Source: a bacterium
Lineage (GTDB): Bacteria; Electryoneota; RPQS01
NCBI GenBank assembly: GCA_023382385.1
Contig: JAHDVH010000001.1
Coordinates: 365,511 to 429,510 of the forward strand
Reading direction: 5' to 3'
Length of the DNA: 64,000 nucleotides
Translations under genes and position numbers: made by a program
In this document: one piece after another, positions 26,252 through 34,120 of the stretch
Position numbering within the stretch: position 1 is the stretch's first letter
Layout: each line of letters opens with the position of its first letter
The notes under the pieces: model-generated
Told to the model about the DNA's origin: nothing
What the model saw: the letters and a program-made list of their open reading frames with translations, nothing else
Databases searched by the model: none

Positions 26252-27175
26252 TCAGGAATCTATATTTACGGCGCGGGTATAAACTGAGTCCGGAATTCCG
26301 GGCTTCGTTTCAAGTATCACATCATCGCCCACAACCCAGCGCAAGACCGCCGACGCACCTTTCTTCAGACTTTGATCATTCGTTGATGCATAGGCCTCCG
26401 ACAAGGCTATATGCTCACCGTCCACTGTGTAGAGCTTCTTGTTCGAAACCTGAGGCGCACCTGATTCAACATAGGCAACCTTACCCATTGCCGCATCGCG
26501 CAGCCACTTTTGCGGAGCCGAGAATCTCGACGGAGCCGACTCTTTCCAGTCCTCAACGCCCTGCGTATAGTCTATCAGCGCGATGCCGGCACGATGATAG
26601 GGTAAACCTGCCAATGCCGCAAGCATCGGACTATTGGCCCAGCCCGCACCGGCTATGTATATCTGCGAACTATCAACCACGTGGTGCTTTCTGAGGAACT
26701 GGAATATCACATCCAACCCTCGACGCGTTTTGGACAATCCTTGCCAGTAGTCGTTCGTCGCAGTGCTTGGCTTGCCGTCTCGATCTTTGACAAAATTCAC
26801 CGACGTATTGTAGGACATAACGGCGGCATGCCGGGCTTCCGGAATGTCATCCAACAGAGCGCGCACGTCAACATCCTGCGGAGCGTCATATACGAGAATC
26901 ACGGCTTTGATCCGACGCTCCGTCGCTGGCAGCCTGTAAAGTGTCCTCACGGTGTCATTTTGCATCGTCGTGAGCGCGACATCGTAGCAGGCAAACTCCC
27001 GCCCTCGTGATATTAAAGTCAGGTCGTGGCGCTTTAACTCTGCGCGCTGATTTTGCAGCGCTTCGGCGGAATACTCCGCTCCTCGCGCAAACATTAGATA
27101 CATGAGAATCGCTGCGGCCAACAGCCCCAGCAGGATTAACCACAACAGTTTTGTACGGGTGGTAGTCTGAATCAT
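26252..27175 (-). CDS. Membrane-anchored alpha/beta-hydrolase-like protein lacking the nucleophile
   Basis: A 307-residue protein with one N-terminal transmembrane helix (about residues 9-30). The rest looks like an alpha/beta-hydrolase: a strand plus turn VILVYDAPQD (92-101) and IYIAGAGWANSPMLAALAGL (172-191) at the nucleophile-elbow position. The elbow reads G-A-G-W-A where GxSxG is expected, so no catalytic serine is present. It could be a non-enzymatic scaffold or use another residue. It overlaps the cysteine desulfurase gene by 4 bases and ends 4 bases before mnmA, which suggests a link with sulfur transfer. Family not recognised. Confidence 0.75.
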   Translation of the reverse strand: MIQTTTRTKLLWLILLGLLAAAILMYLMFARGAEYSAEALQNQRAELKRHDLTLISRGREFACYDVALTTMQNDTVRTLYRLPATERRIKAVILVYDAPQDVDVRALLDDIPEARHAAVMSYNTSVNFVKDRDGKPSTATNDYWQGLSKTRRGLDVIFQFLRKHHVVDSSQIYIAGAGWANSPMLAALAGLPYHRAGIALIDYTQGVEDWKESAPSRFSAPQKWLRDAAMGKVAYVESGAPQVSNKKLYTVDGEHIALSEAYASTNDQSLKKGASAVLRWVVGDDVILETKPGIPDSVYTRAVNIDS

Positions 27176-28332
27176 GAATGTACCTGAAATGCAGATCGCT
27201 GCTTGGAGACAATTCCCGGCAGTGCCGACACGATTTCGTCAACCTCCTGCGCAGTGCTGAAACGGCCAAAGCTAATTCGAATACTGGAACGAGCCTCTTC
27301 GACTGTCAATCCCAACGCACGCATCACGTGCGAAGCACCTGTTGCCCCGGCACTGCAGGCCGCGCCTGTCGAAACACATATGCCGCGCAGATCCAAGGCG
27401 ATCAACAGCTCCTCCCCGTCACAACCGGGAATCCGCACGTTTAGTATCCCGTCAGAGCGAGGACCGTCAAGTGGCGTCACAATGAGATCCGGAATCAACT
27501 CACGAAGTTCGCGTTCACATCGGTCGCGCAGTTCGCGTATCCTGATCGCGTCTTCTTCCATCATCCTCTGGCAGAGTTCCGCAGCTTTGCCGAAGCCGAC
27601 TGCCCCCGGCATGTTCTCCGTGCCGGTTCGCTTGCCTCGCTCTTGACTGCCGCCATACTGCCTCTGGGCGATCTTGGTTCCTCTGCGAACTATCAGCGCA
27701 CCGATTCCTTTCGGTCCATGAATCTTGTGTGCTGAGATTGATATCATATCCAGAGGAGAACCCGCGAACTTGAAGGGAAGTTTACCAAAGCTTTGGACAA
27801 AGTCGCTGTGCAACAACACACCACTCTCTCGACATATCTCCCCAATCTCGACTATCGGCTGCACAGTTCCCAATTCGTTGTTCACATGCATTACCGAAAC
27901 TAAAACTGTCTCGGGTCGGATAGCCTTCCGAATCTCTTCCGGATTGACGAACCCCGAACTCGATACCGGAACGATAGTCAGCGCAACACCAGACTTCTCT
28001 GCAGCCTTCGAGGCATCAAGCACTGCATGATGCTCAATCGCCGAAACGATAACATGCTTGTTGACCTTGTCGCTCGCCGCGATCGTTCCAAGCACCGCCC
28101 AGTTGTCGGCTTCAGTGCCGCCCGAAGTGAAATACACTTCATCGGCATGACAACCGGCAAGCGTTGCGATGGACTGCCGCGCGCGTTCAATGGCCAGCTT
28201 AGCCTGCTTTCCCCGCTCGTGGATGCTTGAGGGGTTGCCCCAGGACTCAGTCAAAGCGGAGCGAACGGCCTCCACCACTGCGGGATCAGGCTGCGTTGTC
28301 GCGGCATTATCAAGATAAACGACTTTGGACAT
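27172..28332 (-). CDS. Cysteine desulfurase (NifS/IscS family)
   Basis: A 386-residue PLP enzyme that removes sulfur from cysteine to form an enzyme persulfide for Fe-S clusters and tRNA thiolation. The cofactor lysine is K203 in SAHKIHGPKG, and the active cysteine is C326 in STGAACSAGA, preceded by LDNAATTQPDP at the N-terminus and TSGGTEADNWAV. Its short active-site loop is like NifS/IscS class I enzymes. It is the first gene of the operon that includes mnmA, its likely sulfur acceptor. No IscU or other Fe-S scaffold is adjacent. Confidence 0.94.
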   Translation of the reverse strand: MSKVVYLDNAATTQPDPAVVEAVRSALTESWGNPSSIHERGKQAKLAIERARQSIATLAGCHADEVYFTSGGTEADNWAVLGTIAASDKVNKHVIVSAIEHHAVLDASKAAEKSGVALTIVPVSSSGFVNPEEIRKAIRPETVLVSVMHVNNELGTVQPIVEIGEICRESGVLLHSDFVQSFGKLPFKFAGSPLDMISISAHKIHGPKGIGALIVRRGTKIAQRQYGGSQERGKRTGTENMPGAVGFGKAAELCQRMMEEDAIRIRELRDRCERELRELIPDLIVTPLDGPRSDGILNVRIPGCDGEELLIALDLRGICVSTGAACSAGATGASHVMRALGLTVEEARSSIRISFGRFSTAQEVDEIVSALPGIVSKQRSAFQVHS

Positions 28333-28340
28333 AACCTATA

Positions 28341-28369
28341 AATATAACCCTTGCCCCACGAAAAAGCAA
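28341..28369 (-). promoter_or_regulatory. Promoter for the cysteine desulfurase-mnmA-pan operon
   Basis: Minus-strand TTGCTT (28369-28364) and TATATT (28346-28341) have 17-base spacing. The desulfurase ATG begins 9 bases after the -10 box, so the mRNA should have almost no 5' leader. Confidence 0.6.
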
Positions 28370-28389
28370 GTTTTCTCACAGCTTAAGAC

Positions 28390-28418
28390 TTGACAAACCT
28401 CACCAATTTACGTAACTT
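28390..28418 (+). promoter_or_regulatory. Promoter for the plus-strand outer-membrane protein
   Basis: TTGACA at 28390-28395 and TAACTT at 28413-28418 are 17 bases apart, and the ATG at 28429 is only 10 bases after the -10 box. The TTG of the -35 box happens to be in frame with the gene and could be mistaken for its start. Confidence 0.6.
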
Positions 28419-28428
28419 AACCAGCATT

Positions 28429-29877
28429 ATGGCCCCGTTCACCCGAGTCCTCTTAATGCTGTGCGCTCTGCTGCTGGCTTGCCCGGCTTCCCCGCAGGAA
28501 GCGCTCGACCCGGCCTTTGATCCCCCCTTCCGACCCAGTGACTCCGGCGGTCGCCGTATTCGCTGGAACGGCACGATCGGCATGGTCATTATCAACGGCA
28601 AACTGTATCAACAGTTTGGGTTGCGGCCTGACATTCCTCTGGGCAAATGGGGACTCGGCCTTGACCTGACTCTGCGAGTGGATGAAGAAGGCAATCTCAA
28701 GGAAGACGAATGGGATGAGCCGCTCGATGCGGTCGAGAAGATATACTACATCCGCTATGGAGCACCCGGCGATCCGCTCTACATGCGTGTCGGCGCGCTG
28801 GACAACGTCACGCTCGGTTACGGCATGGTCATGCACCGCTACGCGAATACGATTCAGTATCCCGAGATCAAGCGCGTTGGCGTGTATGTGGAAGGAGAGT
28901 ATGGCAAGAAAGGCCTGATAAGCTATCAGGGCATGACGAACAATGTTCGTGAACTCGACGGCCCGGGTGTCTTAGCAGGGAGAATTGCCCTACGGCCGCC
29001 GATCAAGCTCAGTCCAGTCTTCGGTGCCACTTTCGGCATGGACGGAAATCAGTTCAACGGACTCAACGATTCGGACGATGACGGCGTCCCCAACCGTCTG
29101 GATCTCTTCAGAGACATTGACGATCGCCGCAGAGTTGAAGAACTATTCAATCTGCTGGAACCCGAGGAGATCGATCAGCTCATCGAATGGGGACATCTGC
29201 CGAATATCTACCGCCTGCCGCGGGACTATCGTGATCGCACAGATGAAGTCATGCTCACCGGACTGGACGTGGGTTTTCCTTTGGCCAAGTCCAAAGGTTT
29301 TTCGCTTTGGGGTTACGCGCAGGCCGCGCAGGTTCATGACTACGGTTGGGGCTGGGCTTTTCCGGGCGTGCGAACTGTCTTCAAGCCCCTTGAGATCGGC
29401 CTCGAGTATCGCCGCTATGAAAAAGAATTCATCGGAAACTACTTTGATTTTGCCTATGAACTTGAGCGCACGCAAGTCGTCGGCGACACCACGTATCGCA
29501 CGAAAGAGTCGCGGCTGAAAGGTCTCGGCAAAGCCGAAGGGTTCTACAGCGACATAACCTTGTCCTTGACAGATCTCGGATATCTCTATGCGTGGGCGAT
29601 TGACATGCACGGCCCCAACTATCCAAGCGGCAAAACATTGTACGGCGAAGCGGCCTTCACCCCGCCCAACCTAAGTCGTTTGAAGAAACTCGCGGCCTAC
29701 TACTTTCAACCGAACCGCGAGAAGTTCTTTGAAAAGCCCTACGATGGCACTGTCTTCGGCGGCAAAGTCTTCTTCGCGCTCGCAGAAAACGTCAACCTCG
29801 TTTATGACCACCGTGTAAGCTATGCCAACGGGGAAAAGTATCGCACCGTTCGCATCGAAACAATGGTAAGTTTCTGA
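28429..29877 (+). CDS. Exported outer-membrane-type protein with a calcium-loop-like segment
   Basis: About 482 residues from the ATG at 28429, chosen because the upstream in-frame TTG is the -35 box. The signal peptide is MAPFTRVLLMLCALLLACPASPQ. The body alternates short amphipathic strands with glycine/aromatic turns (MRVGALDNVTLGYGMVMHRY, GLEYRRYEKEF) and ends VSYANGEKYRTVRIETMVSF, as in beta-barrels ending in phenylalanine. Around residue 215 NDSDDDGVPNRLDLF resembles a thrombospondin type-3 calcium loop. Family not recognised. It stands alone on the plus strand, divergent from the desulfurase operon. Confidence 0.8.
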   Translation: MAPFTRVLLMLCALLLACPASPQEALDPAFDPPFRPSDSGGRRIRWNGTIGMVIINGKLYQQFGLRPDIPLGKWGLGLDLTLRVDEEGNLKEDEWDEPLDAVEKIYYIRYGAPGDPLYMRVGALDNVTLGYGMVMHRYANTIQYPEIKRVGVYVEGEYGKKGLISYQGMTNNVRELDGPGVLAGRIALRPPIKLSPVFGATFGMDGNQFNGLNDSDDDGVPNRLDLFRDIDDRRRVEELFNLLEPEEIDQLIEWGHLPNIYRLPRDYRDRTDEVMLTGLDVGFPLAKSKGFSLWGYAQAAQVHDYGWGWAFPGVRTVFKPLEIGLEYRRYEKEFIGNYFDFAYELERTQVVGDTTYRTKESRLKGLGKAEGFYSDITLSLTDLGYLYAWAIDMHGPNYPSGKTLYGEAAFTPPNLSRLKKLAAYYFQPNREKFFEKPYDGTVFGGKVFFALAENVNLVYDHRVSYANGEKYRTVRIETMVSF

Positions 29878-29885
29878 GACACAAA

Positions 29886-29904
29886 ATCCGCTTCACGAGC
29901 GGAT
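29886..29904 (-). terminator. Rho-independent terminator of the zinc-ribbon/rdgB operon
   Basis: A perfect 7-base stem (ATCCGCT/AGCGGAT) with a 5-base loop. On the minus strand it is followed by TTTT, 49 bases after the rdgB stop. On the plus strand no T-run follows, so it is mainly for rdgB. Confidence 0.55.
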
Positions 29905-29952
29905 ACGTTCTGGCCTGCGGGGATCAAACCCTTCAATAAACCCGTTCGCTTT

Positions 29953-30675
29953 TCAAGGCTGATTCTCCAGCAGCCACGATAGCAGCTTCTTCACTTTCTC
30001 AACCGCTTGTCCGCGATGCGACAGGCGGTTTTTTTCGGCAAGCTCAAGCTCCGCAAGCGTTCTGCCGTCCGCAAGCTCAAAAATCGGGTCATATCCAAAC
30101 CCTTTGTCCCCGCGCTTAGCAGAAGCAATTCTCCCCGGCAAAACACCTTCAACGCAATGCAGCGTGTCGGCGGACTTCAAGGCAATAACTGTTTTGAAGT
30201 GTGCGCCGCGTTCTTCTTGCGGAACTTCACTCATCACGCGCAGCATCTTTGCACAGTTCTCGGTGTACGTCGCATTCTCACCCGCAAACCGCGCCGTAAA
30301 CACTCCCGGCGCACCGCCCAGCGCGTCAACTTCCAACCCCGTGTCGTCGGCCATTGCCCACAACCCCGTTCCGTCGTGGGCTTCACGTGCTTTCTTGATG
30401 GCGTTGCCCAGCAAATCCGGTGCGTCTTCGTCTGTCGCAGGCAGAGAAGAGAATTCCGCGAGGCTCAGGAGCTGAATCGGCAGGTCCGACAGCTTCTCCT
30501 GAATCTCGCGGAACTTATCCGCGTTGCGCGTGGCGACGACTAACTTGGCCTGCGGCTTAACCGTACACCTCGTTTTGATTGCACTTGCAAATCTTGACCA
30601 TCTTGGTCGTCTGGCGGCGGCGACCTCCTTCGGTCGAGAATTCGCGCACGCGAACTGGGTGGAGGATGTCGTCAC
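29953..30675 (-). CDS. rdgB: RdgB/Ham1-family XTP/dITP diphosphatase, start unresolved
   Basis: The last 200 residues are a complete Ham1 protein: LVVATRNADKFREIQ (nucleotide-binding start), TDEDAPDLLGNAIKKA, ADDTGLEVDALGGAPGVFTARFAGE, GDKGFGYDPIFE and a C-terminal LAELELAEKNRLSHRGQA. It removes non-canonical purine triphosphates. The conserved part begins at about 30558, yet no ATG, GTG or TTG lies between there and a GTG at 30675, which is well inside the overlapping zinc-ribbon gene. I give that GTG as the outer limit only. An unusual start near the zinc-ribbon stop, with reinitiation, seems more likely. The promoter at 30782-30810 excludes the still longer frame. Confidence 0.88.
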   Translation of the reverse strand: MTTSSTQFACANSRPKEVAAARRPRWSRFASAIKTRCTVKPQAKLVVATRNADKFREIQEKLSDLPIQLLSLAEFSSLPATDEDAPDLLGNAIKKAREAHDGTGLWAMADDTGLEVDALGGAPGVFTARFAGENATYTENCAKMLRVMSEVPQEERGAHFKTVIALKSADTLHCVEGVLPGRIASAKRGDKGFGYDPIFELADGRTLAELELAEKNRLSHRGQAVEKVKKLLSWLLENQP

Positions 30676-30748
30676 ATACCGGGCAGTGCGCCGCACCGGA
30701 GCTCTTCTTCTTCGAGAGCTTGTCAGTAAAGGTCTGTTTCTTAGCCAT
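30557..30748 (-). CDS. Small zinc-ribbon protein
   Basis: A 63-residue basic protein with CPVC (residues 22-25) and CKC near the C-terminus, enough for one zinc ribbon, plus a lysine-rich N-terminus (MAKKQTFTDKLSKKK). The ATG has GAAGGAAAC upstream and a strong promoter 35-60 bases before it, so this is a real gene despite lying wholly within another open frame. Size and charge suggest a ribosome- or nucleic-acid-associated protein, which is inference. Its last bases overlap the 5' end of rdgB in another frame, implying translational coupling. Family not recognised. Confidence 0.85.
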   Translation of the reverse strand: MAKKQTFTDKLSKKKSSGAAHCPVCDDILHPVRVREFSTEGGRRRQTTKMVKICKCNQNEVYG

Positions 30749-30781
30749 TTATTGTTTCCTTCAGGGTTTTCAACAAGAGGG

Positions 30782-30810
30782 AATATAACGCATTTCCTCC
30801 TGCTTGTCAA
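30782..30810 (-). promoter_or_regulatory. Strong sigma-70-type promoter, zinc-ribbon/rdgB operon
   Basis: Consensus TTGACA (30810-30805) and TATATT (30787-30782) with 17-base spacing on the minus strand. Transcription should begin near 30775, about 27 bases before the zinc-ribbon ATG. Confidence 0.75.
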
Positions 30811-30905
30811 GCTAACGCACCACAGCTCCCTCCGGTTCCCGCTACTTTGGACCCTAAGGAAGAACTAAGCCGGACCAATGACATGTTCGCCTTGTGCAGT
30901 CCCCC

Positions 30906-31565
30906 TCATTCAAAAGAGAAGAACTCTTCGGCGAGATTCCCGTCTGTGTCTACAGCACGGATACCGAACGAGTAGCTGAAGTTGATACCGGCAGTGTTCC
31001 AATGCTCACCTTCCAAATCACCGTCCTGATCCGAATCGCTCAAGTCAATTGTGACCGTGTTCTGGCCGGAGTTATCGCTGAGGTGAGCTGTAACCGTACT
31101 GATACCCACCGCATCGTAAACCCGCACGTCGTAGAACAAATAGTGCGTGACTCCGCCCGGTGTGTCCACGTGTCCGTGAGCTTCAAGAATGCGCGGAAAC
31201 CTTTCTGTCAACTGCACATTGTGGGTGTAGTCGCTCGTGTTCAGGCCAAGCAGCGCCGTTGCAGCATCCCATTGTTGACCCTCAAAGTGGAGACTATAAG
31301 CACCGAATGGCACATTCGCAAATGAGTAGTCTCCGCTTTGCGTCGTGAACTGGTCGGCGTACAGTTGACCGTTGGAAAGCAAGCGAACATGTATGTTCGG
31401 AAGTGCGCTGCCACTAACTGCGTCACTGACATGTCCGTGCAAGAGACAGGCTTGTGGGTTACCTCCGTTAGAGTCATCGTCCGAGTCGCTGCCGTCACAC
31501 CCGAACATCAGACTCAAAACAAAGAGGAAACATAGTGATTTGATAAAGAGCCGGATAGATTTCAT
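30906..31565 (-). CDS. Lipoprotein with carboxypeptidase-regulatory-like domain
   Basis: A 219-residue lipoprotein: signal peptide with lipobox LMFGC (Cys23), then an acidic Asp/Ser linker (DGSDSDDDSNGG). Residues about 38-105 form a CarboxypepD_reg-like beta-sandwich (HGHVSDAVSGSALPNIHVRLLSNG ... GDYSFANVPFGAYSLHFEG). The C-terminal half is another beta-rich domain ending DTDGNLAEEFFSFE. Such domains are found in extracellular or surface proteins as stalks. The gene stands alone between the anti-sigma terminator and the rdgB operon. No enzyme function is evident. Confidence 0.8.
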   Translation of the reverse strand: MKSIRLFIKSLCFLFVLSLMFGCDGSDSDDDSNGGNPQACLLHGHVSDAVSGSALPNIHVRLLSNGQLYADQFTTQSGDYSFANVPFGAYSLHFEGQQWDAATALLGLNTSDYTHNVQLTERFPRILEAHGHVDTPGGVTHYLFYDVRVYDAVGISTVTAHLSDNSGQNTVTIDLSDSDQDGDLEGEHWNTAGINFSYSFGIRAVDTDGNLAEEFFSFE

Positions 31566-31862
31566 GACTATTCTCGCTTATAAGACGGAACCTAATAGTC
31601 CAAGCATATGAATTGAATATAGACACGAATCCGAGGTTTGTCAATTGGTCGGGAAGCTGTGATTTAGGCGCAAGTTGCCCTTGTAACCACGAACCGTTTT
31701 CAGGGCATCTTGTAAAGGTTTTTCGATTCTACCCGGCTGTCACCCTATCTTCAATTTGCCCAAACGTTTACAACATTTTATCGAAAAAGTCTTGACTTTT
31801 CGTAAATTTTGTATTATATTAGCATCACATTGGTAAGGGCTTCTGATCCCAGCACCCAAATA
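31566..31862. other. Non-coding, AT-rich regulatory gap
   Basis: About 300 bases without a gene between the lipoprotein and the sigma/anti-sigma operon. It holds an outward plus-strand promoter (31792-31820) and a perfect minus-strand TATAAT near 31812-31817 without a clear -35 box, which might serve the lipoprotein. I see nothing else. Confidence 0.4.
31792..31820 (+). promoter_or_regulatory. Orphan plus-strand promoter facing the anti-sigma gene
   Basis: TTGACT (31792-31797), 17 bases, TATATT (31815-31820). No plus-strand gene follows, so a transcript would run antisense into the anti-sigma gene or be a short RNA. Confidence 0.45.
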
Positions 31863-31896
31863 AAAGCGACCCCAACATCTCTGCTGAGGCCGCTTT
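31863..31896 (-). terminator. Rho-independent terminator of the sigma/anti-sigma operon
   Basis: On the minus strand AAAGCGGCCTC pairs with GGGGTCGCTTT (11 base pairs including two G-U), with a 12-base loop, followed by TATTT. It lies 27 bases after the anti-sigma stop. Confidence 0.7.
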
Positions 31897-31923
31897 GTCC
31901 ATCCGAACCCTTTGCTACTTAGG

Positions 31924-32445
31924 CTATCTTCCCCCGCCCGGCTTATTCACCACCTGATAATTTCCATCAGGCAACGTTCCCGGCTTCGTCTTATCCTTCA
32001 TACTGTCAGGCGTAGCCGCAAGCTGCTCTGATTCCTTTGGGGTGGCTTTCTCTTGAGCCATGTTCATCGGCTGCTCAGTCGTCGGCGTAATGGTCGCAGG
32101 CTGCTCAACTGCTGAACCGGACTTCGTGGCCGTAGGCACCATACCTGCAGGGCTGATTGTGGTTCCGCCGAAATCGAACACGAACACCGCCAATACCATC
32201 GCGGTTGCGAATCCCACTCCCGCTCCCAGCCAACCCATGCTCCAACTCTTGGGGGTCTCTCCGACCGGCTTGCCTGCCAATTTGCGTTCCAGTCGAAATT
32301 CGAATCCAACCGGACAAGTTGCTTTAGGTAGAGTTTTCAACGCCGACCGGACTCGCGCATGTGCAGCCGTCATGTCCGGCTCGACGCTTCCCCAATCGTT
32401 GGTCGTGTTGTTGTTGTCGGGACTAACCACGATCTGACTCCTCAT
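31924..32445 (-). CDS. Putative anti-sigma factor (single transmembrane helix)
   Basis: A 173-residue protein overlapping the sigma gene by 23 bases. Residues 1-70 are cytoplasmic (TCPVGFEFRLERKLAGK resembles the start of many membrane anti-sigma factors), a transmembrane helix lies at about 72-93 (WLGAGVGFATAMVLAVFVF), and the rest is a Pro/Thr/Ser-rich periplasmic tail with no recognised fold. I see no HxxxCxxC zinc motif of ZAS anti-sigma domains. The call rests mainly on position and topology. It would hold the adjacent ECF sigma factor at the membrane. Confidence 0.65.
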   Translation of the reverse strand: MRSQIVVSPDNNNTTNDWGSVEPDMTAAHARVRSALKTLPKATCPVGFEFRLERKLAGKPVGETPKSWSMGWLGAGVGFATAMVLAVFVFDFGGTTISPAGMVPTATKSGSAVEQPATITPTTEQPMNMAQEKATPKESEQLAATPDSMKDKTKPGTLPDGNYQVVNKPGGGR

Positions 32446-33022
32446 TCTCCAAAAACTTTAAAGCTTCTTGCAAGCGGGTTCTCCCTCTATTGACCCGTGA
32501 TTTAACGGTGCCCAACGGCACTTTAAGTACATCTGATATCTCTTCGTAGGACAGATCCTGCACGTCTCTGAGCAAGACGGCTTCCTTGAAGTGGTACGGC
32601 AGTTTCTCGATCGCCCGCAGGATTATCTCCGTGCGCACTTTGCCGTCCACGTCCCTCTCTACGTCCGCATGCTGATCAATGATGTCGTAGTCACGCTCAT
32701 CATTGCCCTTGGAACTGATGGAAAAGAAATTCCGCACTTTGCGCCGCCGCAATTCGGTCTTGGCAAGATTCGACGCGATCGTATAGATCCACGTGGAAAA
32801 TTTGGCCACCTGATGATACCGGTGCTTGTTCCGGTAGACCCTGACAAAGGTCTCTTGAACAATGTCCTCGCTGAAGAGTGTATCCCCTAACAGCCGGACC
32901 ACAAAGTTATAGAGCGGATCTCGATAGCGACGAACTATCTCATCGAAGGCAGCCTGGTTCTCATCTTGGAACGCGGCGATCAGCTCTTCGTCGGTATGTG
33001 CTGCGAACGGCTTGTTGTCCAT
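32423..33022 (-). CDS. ECF-family RNA polymerase sigma factor (RpoE-like)
   Basis: A 199-residue sigma factor with region 2 at about 25-95 (YNFVVRLLGDTLFSEDIVQETFVRVYRN, KFSTWIYTIASNLAKTELRR) and region 4 at about 135-190 (LPYHFKEAVLLRDVQDLSYEEISDVLKVPLGTVKSRVNRGR). No region 1 or 3, as in group 4 factors. It starts 3 bases after holA and overlaps the putative anti-sigma gene. An internal acidic linker joins the two domains. What it responds to is not visible. Confidence 0.95.
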   Translation of the reverse strand: MDNKPFAAHTDEELIAAFQDENQAAFDEIVRRYRDPLYNFVVRLLGDTLFSEDIVQETFVRVYRNKHRYHQVAKFSTWIYTIASNLAKTELRRRKVRNFFSISSKGNDERDYDIIDQHADVERDVDGKVRTEIILRAIEKLPYHFKEAVLLRDVQDLSYEEISDVLKVPLGTVKSRVNRGRTRLQEALKFLENEESDRG

Positions 33023-33025
33023 CGC

Positions 33026-34120
33026 TTACTTGACAAACTCCTGCTGATTGACCTTGGTTCCAAGTGTTCCCGAACTTTTTTGAGAACACGCATTCCATAA
33101 CCATTCCAAGATTAAAGACCTAACATCAGACGACTTTGACTTCAGGTGCAATTCGATTTGAAGCAAATTCAACATCAACTCTTGCATTCGAGCGTCCCCG
33201 ATTCGACGAGACGCTTGTATAAAACTATTTTTCTTAAACACTTGGCCGCCAAGCAATCGCTTGAAGTCATCATCTGGCAGCCTGCGCGCGGCCATCCCAC
33301 CGCATAACCAGACTTTTTGAGTCAACAATCGTAACCGACCCAGCAATTCCAACGGTGCCATCCCTTTGTCCATTAATTCACGAGCATCGGCCAAAACTCG
33401 AGAGGCATTTCCCTCCAATAATGCGTCCTCAAACCCGAAAATCTCCACCTCCGCTGTAACTCCGGTTACCCTCATAGCCATCTCCGGCGTGATCTCAGCA
33501 GCCTCCCCCGCGAACAAAATGAGATGTTCAAGCTTTGCTTTAAGGTCGCGCAGCTGAGCCAATGAGTTCTCGATCAAGTAATCTACTGCGGGTCCGGCGA
33601 TCGATTTGCCGGCAGACGCCACAAAGTTGCGAACAAACTTGGCAAGTTCATCACTCCGCAATTCAAAGAACCAATAACTATTCGCATCCGCCTGCAATCT
33701 TTCCAATTCAAACTTCCCGGGCTTGCGCTCCAACGGCTGAATCAGAATCAGACTGCTCGTCGGTGAAGGACTCGCAACATACCGCTTAAGCAACTGCTGT
33801 TTTGCCTCATTGTCCGCCGATTCACGCTGCCTCTTCAAACCGTCCGGATCGACAAGAACAACGACTCTCCGCTTCCCGAACATCGGGAGCGCAGACAGTT
33901 GCGAATTCAGATCTTTCGAATCGAGCGCCGCAGCCTCCGCCTCAAAATAGTCAAAATCCGCGCTCGCCTCACGCAAGAGGTGCCTGCACACAAGGTCTTT
34001 CGCCTCACTTAGCAAGAATTCCTCTGTCCCCCCAAGCAGCACCACAGGGAACGAATGCCCTTCTTCGACCGCCTTGGCAAGACGGCGAAACGTCGGGATG
34101 GAGTCAGCTAACCACTTCAC
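33026..34120 (-). CDS. holA: DNA polymerase III delta subunit
   Basis: About 364 residues from a GTG at 34120, which overlaps the end of the peptidase gene by 17 bases; a longer start at 34240 would run 137 bases into that gene. The sequence follows the HolA pattern: VVLLGGTEEFLLSEAKDLV, FDYFEAEAAALDSKDLNSQLSALPMFGKRRVVVLVDPDGL, LENSLAQLRDLKAKLEHLILFAG and a helical C-terminus. It opens the sliding clamp within the clamp-loader complex. It is followed 3 bases later by the sigma-factor gene. Confidence 0.92.
   Translation of the reverse strand: MKWLADSIPTFRRLAKAVEEGHSFPVVLLGGTEEFLLSEAKDLVCRHLLREASADFDYFEAEAAALDSKDLNSQLSALPMFGKRRVVVLVDPDGLKRQRESADNEAKQQLLKRYVASPSPTSSLILIQPLERKPGKFELERLQADANSYWFFELRSDELAKFVRNFVASAGKSIAGPAVDYLIENSLAQLRDLKAKLEHLILFAGEAAEITPEMAMRVTGVTAEVEIFGFEDALLEGNASRVLADARELMDKGMAPLELLGRLRLLTQKVWLCGGMAARRLPDDDFKRLLGGQVFKKNSFIQASRRIGDARMQELMLNLLQIELHLKSKSSDVRSLILEWLWNACSQKSSGTLGTKVNQQEFVK

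Noticed and set aside
30676..30810. Long 285-residue form of rdgB beginning at 30810
   Set aside because: The start lies on the -35 box of a consensus promoter and upstream of the predicted transcript start, and the added segment is just the zinc-ribbon gene read in another frame.
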